NCBI GenBank assembly: GCA_964435475.1
Contig: CAYSZB010000054.1
Coordinates: 1-15,079, forward strand
Direction: 5' to 3'
Length of the DNA: 15,079 nt
From: CAYSZB01 sp964435475
GTDB taxonomy: Bacteria > Chloroflexota > Anaerolineae > Anaerolineales > Anaerolineaceae
Shown here: piece after piece, positions 1 through 6,282 of the stretch
How positions within the stretch are numbered: the stretch's first letter is position 1
Layout of the letters: each line of letters starts with the position of its first letter
Made by a program: the position numbers and the translations under genes
Notes under the pieces: generated by a model
Seen by the model: only the letters and a program-made list of their open reading frames with translations
What the model was told of the DNA's origin: nothing
Databases searched by the model: none

Positions 1-12
1 AACAAAATTCTG

Positions 13-333
13 CTATTGCTCGAGCAACCACTCGATGATCAGGGCTTTTTCTTCTTCATTGATCTCGGCACCGTACCCGATCATGCGGTCAAGTACTTCA
101 CTCCACTCCTCAGCCGTGCGTTTTTCCTGCAGGACAAACTCGAGAGTATGCTCACCGGCTAGCTTTTCAATAACCAGCGCCTCAACATCAACAGGTGCAG
201 CTTCCGAAGTTCCAGGGTACATCGATTCAGGCTCAACAGGCTTGGGATCTGCCGGAACCGGTGTCTGTGCACATGCAGATAATGCAAACGCAGCAATCAG
301 GATCACAGTCATTATTGGTATAAGTCTTTTCAT
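13..333 (-). CDS. Small lipoprotein with a cytochrome-c-like C-terminus that lacks the heme motif
   Basis: A 106-residue protein. The start at 333 is chosen over an upstream in-frame start at 387 because GGAGGT lies 4 bases before it and a signal peptide begins there. Residues 1-20 form a lipoprotein signal (MKRLIPIM, hydrophobic stretch, LSAC), so Cys21 should be lipidated and the protein anchored outside the membrane. Residues 22-48 are a Pro-rich linker. Residues 50-106 resemble small c-type cytochrome domains of the CxxCH...KxTxEEWxxxxxRMIxxGAxLxxxEKxxIxxYL type: RTAEEWSEVLDRMIGYGAEI, then EEEKALIIEWL. At the expected heme site it reads LAGEH (residues 58-62), so only the His remains. The lipobox Cys is the only cysteine, so covalent heme attachment is not possible. 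Function unknown. The gene lies 102 bases downstream of the CPBP protease gene. Confidence 0.75.
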   Translation of the reverse strand: MKRLIPIMTVILIAAFALSACAQTPVPADPKPVEPESMYPGTSEAAPVDVEALVIEKLAGEHTLEFVLQEKRTAEEWSEVLDRMIGYGAEINEEEKALIIEWLLEQ

Positions 334-337
334 TTGT

Positions 338-343
338 ACCTCC
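338..343 (-). promoter_or_regulatory. Ribosome binding site of the lipoprotein gene
   Basis: GGAGGT on the minus strand, 4 bases before the ATG at 333. It decides the start: the longer reading frame from 387 would place this site inside the gene and bury the signal peptide behind 18 extra residues. Confidence 0.75.
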
Positions 344-435
344 AAATGTTTTAATCCTTTATACCCCATCAGGCTTTCGATATCCATAGCTGTGTGATTC
401 TTGTATAAAGTTTAAATATGCAGATCAGTGGGAGA

Positions 436-1476
436 TTACGACTGTGACACAGAAGGTTTTCGCGGTACGTATTCAGCGATCTCAAAATTGAGTTCCAGGT
501 CCTTGTTCTTCTTTTTGTATAGAAAGACAATAAGAATGGCAGCAGAGATGTTGATTAACAGGCATAACACGCTTCCCTCGAACCCAAAATGACCGCCCGT
601 CAGCCAATCCGGGCCATTGACCTGTACATTGAGCAAGGCTGCATCTGGCGACAATCCACTTACCGGTACGCTGAATAGTACAGACTGGCTAAAATTCCAC
701 AGGAAATGAAACCCGATGGCAAAGCCGATCCTGCGGGTTACCAGGACACTCATACACAACAGGCAGCCAATTACCAGGATGTTCAAGAAACCCATGAAAT
801 TGGCATGAGGATTGGCCAGGTGCAGGATTGAAAAAGCCAACGAAGAAATGATAGCAGACAGGGTTACAGCTTTGCCTTTCGTCAGCCACTTGCCAAAAAG
901 ACTTTCGGAAAGGTTATTAAACACATACCCCCGAAAAATTACCTCCTCATAAACCCCCACACAGATAAATAACAGCAGGGATCTGAAAAAACCACTCAGG
1001 AAACCAGGTTTTGCCAGATCAACATTGAAACCGCTCACCTGGATGCTGTCCAATGCCGCCAGGATGGCAAAGATAAGCCCGATGCCGGCAAACCCCACCA
1101 GGCAACCGATGCCCAGGTCTTTCCACCAGGCTGGTTTTAGTTGCTGCCTTAAAGGGGTCCATTCTCTTTTATCGATGACTTTTATTGAAAAAGGTGTGAC
1201 AAGAAAAACACTGACCATCGTTGAAATGGAACTGATCAGCATTACCCTGTCCATATCGCTGACGAACCCCAGGAGCCGTTCATAGACCAGGTTGGCCGGG
1301 AAATTTGCCCCAGCCCTGGCGATGGAAAACACAAACCACACGCCAATGACCAGGATGCTGACTGAGAACAACAAGGCGGCAAGGGAAAAAACCAGTACCC
1401 CAAAAATTACAATCCGCCAGGCAGCTCTCAGGCGTTTTTGTTCACTACTCCAAAGCATTCTGACCAGGTTTCCCAT
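436..1476 (-). CDS. CPBP family intramembrane metalloprotease (Abi/CAAX-protease-like)
   Basis: A 346-residue polytopic membrane protein. The CPBP (Abi) signature is complete: EEVIFRG at residues 177-183 (Glu177, Glu178 and Arg182 of EExxxR), FSILHLAN with His219, and HFLWN with His257 and Asn261. These are the expected active-site residues of the glutamic-type intramembrane proteases related to Rce1. Hydrophobic stretches near residues 20-55, 77-97, 120-141, 163-176, 205-220, 230-247 and 302-320 suggest about seven or eight membrane helices. The C-terminus is a short charged tail. The substrate cannot be told from sequence; relatives act on prenylated proteins, bacteriocin-related peptides or regulators. 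The gene begins 52 bases after the ThyX-like gene. No Shine-Dalgarno sequence precedes the ATG, but a TATAAT box lies just upstream (see the promoter entry). Confidence 0.88.
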   Translation of the reverse strand: MGNLVRMLWSSEQKRLRAAWRIVIFGVLVFSLAALLFSVSILVIGVWFVFSIARAGANFPANLVYERLLGFVSDMDRVMLISSISTMVSVFLVTPFSIKVIDKREWTPLRQQLKPAWWKDLGIGCLVGFAGIGLIFAILAALDSIQVSGFNVDLAKPGFLSGFFRSLLLFICVGVYEEVIFRGYVFNNLSESLFGKWLTKGKAVTLSAIISSLAFSILHLANPHANFMGFLNILVIGCLLCMSVLVTRRIGFAIGFHFLWNFSQSVLFSVPVSGLSPDAALLNVQVNGPDWLTGGHFGFEGSVLCLLINISAAILIVFLYKKKNKDLELNFEIAEYVPRKPSVSQS

Positions 1477-1481
1477 TTGGT

Positions 1482-1512
1482 CAAATTATATGCCAGATAT
1501 CGGTGAACCACC
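1482..1512 (-). promoter_or_regulatory. Possible promoter of the CPBP gene giving a leaderless mRNA
   Basis: On the minus strand, a perfect TATAAT box ends 8 bases before the ATG at 1476, and a weak TTGGTG lies 18 bases upstream of it. A start about 7 bases after TATAAT would fall at or within a base or two of the ATG, which fits the absence of a Shine-Dalgarno sequence. Only the -10 box is convincing. Confidence 0.35.
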
Positions 1513-1528
1513 AAAAATTGAAAAATGC

Positions 1529-2956
1529 CTAATGCCTTGCCAGGCTAATGAAATACTTTTGGCCGATTATATCCGAAGTCTCATTGCAATCCACACACAA
1601 TTTGCCGCTGAAAAGGGGAAAAACAGGTGAGATCTTTTCGATCATCGCCCTGCCAACCCTCCTGATCGAGAAATGGGCATTGGGATTGCAGCGGATACGG
1701 GCGAAATGGAACAATTCGCGTAAGTTCAACTGGCATAAAACGCGCCGGTTAAATCCATTGGGCACAATATACGATGCCGCATGGGGAGATTCCGTTGCCA
1801 GCAGGTCATAGGTCTTTGCAGCCTGCTGCATCGCTTCTGTATAGAGGTCCTCACAGCCCGCTTCCGTGATGACGCGCGGAACAGCAAATCCCAGCCGGGT
1901 GGTGAGCGCCTGGGGTGTCTGTGACATCATGCGGTGGCGTTTGAACTCAAAATAAGCCCCCTGGTCCATTATGATATCGAAGGCAAACGCCGCATACTCC
2001 AACTCACGGGGCGGTGTGTCAAACGTCCCAATGCCTGAAAAAAGCTCATCAACCACTTTCTTTTTATCAGCCGGTGACATCTTGCGGACATTTAGCAAAT
2101 GCTCCTGGTAAGATCCACCGCCAAAGCGGTATGCAAGGCTTGCCAGGATCTTATCCTCACCGTCGAGGTCATAACCAACCAGCTGACACCAATCCGGGGT
2201 CTCGCTTGACGCCATTTCCCTGTTCATTGCCCTGAACTGCTGCTCCATCCGGGGGTAGTAATCCATGGGCGTGGCATATTTAACCAAAGTCGGCACTTCC
2301 TGTGTCGCAACCTGTTTCATCTGCAAACCGATCTGCCTGACCTCCTCAAGGTTGGAGCTGAGCATCTTGCGGATGGCATATTCCAACGTCCTGGCGTTGA
2401 TCGTCACGCCAACATTGGCCAGTGAAGCTGCTGGCAGCAGGAAACGGCAGGCATCGATCGCCGAGGTGCGCAGTCGTTCGCTCCAGGCTTTTTCCTTCTC
2501 ATCCGGCAGGCGGGGCGTCTTTGCAGCAAGCACTTCCTTTACTCTTGGAATGAGCCTTTCATAGGCATCAAACAGCGAGTTCAAAGTGTCCAGGTAAGGT
2601 CTCTCAAACTGCGTGCCCGCCAATTCCCGGGGAACAAAGTAAGCTTCACGGTTCCACTCCTGGTAGCGGGTTGATTTTTCGGTATAGGATGCCAGGCGGT
2701 TGCCTTCAATGGCTTCAATTGCCAGGCGGGAGACATTCTCCAGCGCGATGTGCAGGATGGCATGTTCTGCCACAGAACTGTGTCCATAGCCAACGATCCA
2801 TTTTTCACTGAACTGGGATGACTTTTCCTCATCCAACTCCGCCGCGATCTCATCGAAGGCCTTGGGCGAACGGGATGTTTTTGCAAAGGTGACTGCAATG
2901 GTCTCTGCACTGAGTTTCTTGGGTTGAAGGCAGTAAATTCTTCGGTCAAATGGCAT
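1529..2956 (-). CDS. Tandem ThyX-like protein (FAD-dependent thymidylate synthase family)
   Basis: A 475-residue protein made of two ThyX-like halves; canonical ThyX is about 220-260 residues. The start at 2956 is chosen for GGAGG 10 bases upstream; a longer frame reaches 3079 but runs through ribF. The first half has GHSSVAEHA (residues 58-66), then RLASYTEKSTRY (87-98), aligning with the ThyX signature RHRxxSxNExSxRY but with the leading RH changed to GN and Asn to Thr. Its end (NARTLEYAIRKMLS, 187-200) matches the substrate-binding end of ThyX. The second half has KRHRMMSQTPQALTTR (339-354), keeping RHR and the first Ser but with NExS lost, and a second NLRELFHFARIR (411-422). ThyX makes dTMP from dUMP using methylene-tetrahydrofolate, FAD and NADPH. 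Whether this form is active as a synthase is uncertain. It overlaps ribF, which makes FAD, by 11 bases. Confidence 0.82.
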   Translation of the reverse strand: MPFDRRIYCLQPKKLSAETIAVTFAKTSRSPKAFDEIAAELDEEKSSQFSEKWIVGYGHSSVAEHAILHIALENVSRLAIEAIEGNRLASYTEKSTRYQEWNREAYFVPRELAGTQFERPYLDTLNSLFDAYERLIPRVKEVLAAKTPRLPDEKEKAWSERLRTSAIDACRFLLPAASLANVGVTINARTLEYAIRKMLSSNLEEVRQIGLQMKQVATQEVPTLVKYATPMDYYPRMEQQFRAMNREMASSETPDWCQLVGYDLDGEDKILASLAYRFGGGSYQEHLLNVRKMSPADKKKVVDELFSGIGTFDTPPRELEYAAFAFDIIMDQGAYFEFKRHRMMSQTPQALTTRLGFAVPRVITEAGCEDLYTEAMQQAAKTYDLLATESPHAASYIVPNGFNRRVLCQLNLRELFHFARIRCNPNAHFSIRRVGRAMIEKISPVFPLFSGKLCVDCNETSDIIGQKYFISLARH

Positions 2957-3875
2957 GATGCAGGATCCTCCGCGCTTCTTGTTTGTCCTTCGATACCTGG
3001 GCAAGCAATGCCTCTTTATTCTCAAACTTGTGTTCATCACGGATCCTGGCAAAGAATGAGAGGCTGACCCTCTTTTCATACAGATCGCCAGAATATTCCA
3101 GGAAATGGGCTTCTACACTGGGAATGTTGTCAGAATCAAAAGTCGGTCGGATGCCAATATTGGTGACTGCGGGGTAAGGTTTCCCGTTGACCCAGCCAAG
3201 ACATGCATACACACCAAAACCGGGTAGCAGCTTGCCGCTGTCCACCTGGATGTTGGCGGTGGGAAGGTCAAGTGCAGACCCGCGTTCTTTGCCGTGCCCC
3301 ACGATGCCTGAAAGCTGGTATTCCCGTCCCAGCATCTGGTTTACATGCGTTATGTTGCCAGCCACCAGGTTTTCCCGGATCAGTCCGGATGAAACCACCT
3401 GCCCGTTAACCAGTTTTGGTTCAACCCGCTCCAAAGAAATGCCATAAGACATGATCCTGCCCCATGCTGATTTTTCACTGCCCAGCCTGTCGCGCCCCAG
3501 GCTGAACTCTTTGCCGGTCACCAGACCGACCATGCCAAGTTGTTCACGCAGGAAAAGCAGGAATTGCTCACCGTCGAGTGAGGCGCATTCTGCGTCAAAT
3601 GGCTGCACGACGACCAGGTCAATATCGAGGTGGCTTATTTGTTCAAGCCGTTCCGATAAGGTGTTCAGCAGAAAAGGCTCACTGCCTTTATCCAAAAAAC
3701 TGCGGGTGTGCGGGTTGAAGGTGATCAAAACAGACCGGCTGCCGGTTTCATGCGCCTTGCTGATCACCGAGCGGATCAATGCCTGGTGACCCAGGTGTAC
3801 GCCATCAAAATTCCCTACAACCACCCAACTCGCCTCTTTGGTGGCTTTGATTATCGAGTCAATGATCTCTGTCAA
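2946..3875 (-). CDS. ribF: Bifunctional riboflavin kinase / FAD synthetase (RibF)
   Basis: A 309-residue enzyme that phosphorylates riboflavin to FMN and adenylates FMN to FAD. The N-terminal nucleotidyltransferase domain shows GNFDGVHLGH (residues 21-30, the HxGH-type site), ITFNPHTRSF (51-60), TGKEFSLGRDR (120-130) and SSGLIR (162-167). The C-terminal riboflavin kinase domain shows GHGKERGSALDLPTANI, with the PTAN motif at 205-208, then NIGIRPTF and EAHFLEYSGDLYEKRVSLSF. Length is normal for the family. The start codon is TTG at 3875, with AGGAAA 6 bases upstream; no in-frame ATG precedes the GNFDG motif. A terminator hairpin sits between truB and this gene, so it should be transcribed from its own promoter or by read-through. 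I see no clear promoter in 3876-3957. The last 11 bases are shared with the ThyX-like gene. Confidence 0.95.
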   Translation of the reverse strand: MTEIIDSIIKATKEASWVVVGNFDGVHLGHQALIRSVISKAHETGSRSVLITFNPHTRSFLDKGSEPFLLNTLSERLEQISHLDIDLVVVQPFDAECASLDGEQFLLFLREQLGMVGLVTGKEFSLGRDRLGSEKSAWGRIMSYGISLERVEPKLVNGQVVSSGLIRENLVAGNITHVNQMLGREYQLSGIVGHGKERGSALDLPTANIQVDSGKLLPGFGVYACLGWVNGKPYPAVTNIGIRPTFDSDNIPSVEAHFLEYSGDLYEKRVSLSFFARIRDEHKFENKEALLAQVSKDKQEARRILHHAI

Positions 3876-3894
3876 TGCCTATTTCCTGCTATCC

Positions 3895-3934
3895 AAAAAA
3901 AACAACCCGTTCTTTAATGGAAAGAATAGGTTGT
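3895..3934 (-). terminator. Intrinsic terminator after truB
   Basis: Arms 3902-3915 and 3921-3934 form a 14-position stem (12 Watson-Crick pairs, one G-U, one mismatch) with a 5-base loop. On the minus strand it is followed by eight T residues (plus-strand A run 3895-3902). It lies 24 bases past the truB stop at 3958 and would close the nusA-truB transcript before ribF. The plus strand has no U-tract after the stem, so the terminator is one-directional. Confidence 0.75.
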
Positions 3935-3957
3935 CATATTACTTTTAAGTTCAAACC

Positions 3958-4872
3958 CTAAGAAAAGAATACTTTTTTCGGTTGCCATTCTTGGGTTTCT
4001 TCGTCATAGCCCATCAAAGCGACCAGCTCGCCTTGCTGACTGACAGCCCGTGCCAATTTGCCCACAGGAACTTCCAGGTCAGAGGTGATGCGATGCCCGT
4101 GCCTGACATCCTCGATCTGTTCATTGGTCAATTCAATGGAAGGCCAATCACCGAGGGCTTCAGCCGCCGGGATAAGGTACTTGTACCAGTCGTTGTTGGT
4201 AAAAGCTTCCTGCAGCTTCCTCAAGGGCACTGCATCGTGCAGAGAGAATTGCCCGCTTTTGGTCCGCCGTAAACCGATCAGGTTCGCCCCGCAGCCCAAT
4301 ATCTCGCCCAGGTCGTGTGCCAGTGACCTGACATAAGTGCCCGATGAGCAGTAAACATCCACCACAGCCTCTGGCGGATCCCACTCAAGCAGTTCAAGGT
4401 TATATACATTGATCTTGCGTGGTTCCAGGTCAACTTCTTCGCCGTTGCGTGCCATGTCATACGCTTTTCGCCCCTGGACCTTAATTGCCGAATAGGCTGG
4501 CGGTTTTTGTTCAATTTCGCCAATAAAACCTTTAAGCGCGGTTTCAAATTCCTCCGCACTGATCTCAACCGGCGAGCGCCGGGTCACGTCACCATCGCCA
4601 TCATAGGTGTTGGTGGTTATTCCAAGCTCAATTATCGCCTGGTACCGTTTATCTGAGGCGGACACATATTCGCTCAGCCTGACTGCCGGTCCGATCAGCA
4701 CGACCAGAACGCCTGAAGCGCGGGGGTCCAGCGTGCCGGTATGTCCCGCCCGGCGGATATTGGTGCCCGACCGGATGATCTGGACGATATCGTGTGATGT
4801 GACGCCAACAGGCTTGTCCACCACCAAAACGCCAGAGATGCTGTCCTTAAAATTGAAATTGTCTGTTTCCAT
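3958..4872 (-). CDS. truB: tRNA pseudouridine(55) synthase TruB
   Basis: A 304-residue enzyme that converts U55 of the tRNA T-loop to pseudouridine. The signatures are GVLVVDKPVGVTSHDIV (residues 14-30) and RRAGHTGTLDPRASGVLVV (40-58), where Asp49 is the catalytic aspartate. Further on come PPAYSAIKVQGRKAYDMAR and SSGTYVRSLAHDLGEILG, also standard for TruB. The end (residues about 245-304) is the usual small PUA-like C-terminal region. The ATG at 4872 has AGGG about 9 bases upstream, which is weak, and the gene lies 22 bases after nrnA, so translation is probably helped by the upstream gene. The order rbfA - nrnA - truB is the familiar cluster following infB. A terminator follows 24 bases past the stop. 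Confidence 0.96.
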   Translation of the reverse strand: METDNFNFKDSISGVLVVDKPVGVTSHDIVQIIRSGTNIRRAGHTGTLDPRASGVLVVLIGPAVRLSEYVSASDKRYQAIIELGITTNTYDGDGDVTRRSPVEISAEEFETALKGFIGEIEQKPPAYSAIKVQGRKAYDMARNGEEVDLEPRKINVYNLELLEWDPPEAVVDVYCSSGTYVRSLAHDLGEILGCGANLIGLRRTKSGQFSLHDAVPLRKLQEAFTNNDWYKYLIPAAEALGDWPSIELTNEQIEDVRHGHRITSDLEVPVGKLARAVSQQGELVALMGYDEETQEWQPKKVFFS

Positions 4873-4894
4873 AATTTATTACCCTGCTACCTTT

Positions 4895-5881
4895 TTAAAT
4901 GTTTTTCGTTTGTTTCCGGGTATCTGGTTCGCTCAACAGGGCTCTACTTGCGGATAATACATCCGCGACTACCTCGGAAAATTCCCCTTTAATATCTGCG
5001 CCAGCTGCCGCCTTGTGCCCACCCCCGCCAAAACTGAATGCCAGGTTGGAAACATCTGTTTCACCGTGAGAGCGCCAGCTGACTTTAACCCTCCCATCAG
5101 GTTGTTCAATGAATATGATCGCAATCCGGATCCCCTCAACCGTCGAAAGAATGTTGATCAGGTCGGCATCATCATTATCATCATAACCACATTTAATTCT
5201 ATCATCAAGTCTTAAGCTTGTCCAAACAATATCATTCTTTTCATACTCCAGGCGGTTCAAGCCTGCGCCCCAATACCGGATCGCAGAAACCGGTTGACTG
5301 ACCAGGGCTTGCCGATACAGGGTGGGCAGATCGGCACCTTTGTCAATGAGTTCGGCACTGATGCGCAGTGCCTCGGAGCCCATATTGGAGGTGCGAAAGC
5401 CAATGGTATCCGCTATGATCCCCGTCAGCAGGCATGATGCCACCGCCTGGTCGATATCCAGCTTCCAGTTCGGCATCCTGGCTGCCAGTATGGCAGCAGT
5501 CGCCACTGCTTCATCTTCCACCAGGTTGATCTTGGCAAAATTGAGATTGGTTTTGTGATGATCAATGCAAATATCAGGCTGCGGATGCCCATCCAGCACA
5601 GAACCCACCCTGGCAGGATCAGAGCTGTCCACGATGATGCATGTATCATAATCACCAATAATCTTCCTGGTAACCAGGGTGCTGTTCTTCAGTCCCATAT
5701 ACTTCTGGGGCATGCCATCTTCCAGTACCATTTGTACCCGTTTGCCGGCATTGATCAGCCCATTCCCAAGCCCCAAAAGCGACCCGACAGCGTCGCCGTC
5801 CGGCCTGACATGCGCGATAATGACAATATCCCTGGCTTTGGCCAGCCGTTCACGGATTATGGCATCCAGTGCGTCACTCAT
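4895..5881 (-). CDS. nrnA: DHH/DHHA1 phosphoesterase, NrnA-like nanoRNase / pAp phosphatase
   Basis: A 328-residue DHH-family phosphoesterase. NrnA relatives degrade 2-5 nucleotide RNAs and dephosphorylate 3'-phosphoadenosine 5'-phosphate. The metal-binding motifs are all present: AHVRPDGDAVGS (residues 23-34; His24, Asp28, Asp30), IIVDSSDPARVG (82-93; Asp85), ICIDHHKTN (104-112; the DHH motif), and GIIADTIGF (154-162; Asp158). The DHHA1 domain carries GGGGHKAAAG (285-294). The start at 5881 overlaps the end of rbfA by 8 bases (ATGAGTGA arrangement) with GGGGA about 8 bases upstream, which points to translational coupling; an upstream in-frame start at 5917 would run deeper into rbfA. It sits between rbfA and truB, its usual place in many bacteria. 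Confidence 0.93.
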   Translation of the reverse strand: MSDALDAIIRERLAKARDIVIIAHVRPDGDAVGSLLGLGNGLINAGKRVQMVLEDGMPQKYMGLKNSTLVTRKIIGDYDTCIIVDSSDPARVGSVLDGHPQPDICIDHHKTNLNFAKINLVEDEAVATAAILAARMPNWKLDIDQAVASCLLTGIIADTIGFRTSNMGSEALRISAELIDKGADLPTLYRQALVSQPVSAIRYWGAGLNRLEYEKNDIVWTSLRLDDRIKCGYDDNDDADLINILSTVEGIRIAIIFIEQPDGRVKVSWRSHGETDVSNLAFSFGGGGHKAAAGADIKGEFSEVVADVLSASRALLSEPDTRKQTKNI

Positions 5882-6263
5882 CCTGCTGTTCCCCGTCCCC
5901 GTTTTCGTCCTCAACAATATCGCCTCTTAGCTTTGCCAGCATCGTATCGATGCGGTCGGCTTTTTCAGGCGTTGGATCATAGAAGAAACGCAGTTTGGGC
6001 ATCAGCCGCAGCTCGATCTCCTGCGATAACCTGAAGCGCAGGAAACCCCTGGCATGCTCCAATGCCTGCCTGATCTCCTTCGCCCTCTCATGGCCCTCCA
6101 GGGAGGAGAAATAGATATTGGCATATTCCAGTTCACGGTCAACATTGACATCGGTGATGAAAACACCCGCCAATCTTGGGTCGTCAACCTCTGATTGCAG
6201 CGCGACAGACACGATCTGCCTGATCCTGTCGCTGATCCGTTTTATTCTAATTCCAGATGGCAT
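5874..6263 (-). CDS. rbfA: 30S ribosome-binding factor RbfA
   Basis: A 129-residue assembly factor that binds the 30S subunit and helps mature the 5' end of 16S rRNA. The sequence follows the RbfA pattern: RIKRISDRIRQIVSVALQ at the N-terminus, DDPRLAGVFITDVNVDREL, then a KH-type core with YANIYFSSL and ALEHARGFLRFRLSQEIELR, and MPKLRFFYDPTPEKADRID near the end. It ends in an acidic tail (DENGDGEQQDE), part of which is read again as the start of nrnA in another frame. The ATG at 6263 has AGGAAG 5 bases upstream. The gene begins 19 bases after the infB stop. Confidence 0.95.
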   Translation of the reverse strand: MPSGIRIKRISDRIRQIVSVALQSEVDDPRLAGVFITDVNVDRELEYANIYFSSLEGHERAKEIRQALEHARGFLRFRLSQEIELRLMPKLRFFYDPTPEKADRIDTMLAKLRGDIVEDENGDGEQQDE

Positions 6264-6282
6264 GTTTACTTCCTATCTGTGC

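Noticed and set aside
334..435. Promoter for the lipoprotein gene
   Set aside because: TATAAA and TATACA are present but without a matching -35 box at a proper distance.
1515..1545. Weak hairpin and T-run at the end of the ThyX-like gene as a terminator
   Set aside because: Only a 4-bp GCCT/AGGC stem with a long loop before ATTTTT; too weak to call.
2957..3079. Longer N-terminus of the ThyX-like protein (start at 3079)
   Set aside because: The extra 41 residues are a shadow of the RibF C-terminus and have no family resemblance; GGAGG supports 2956.
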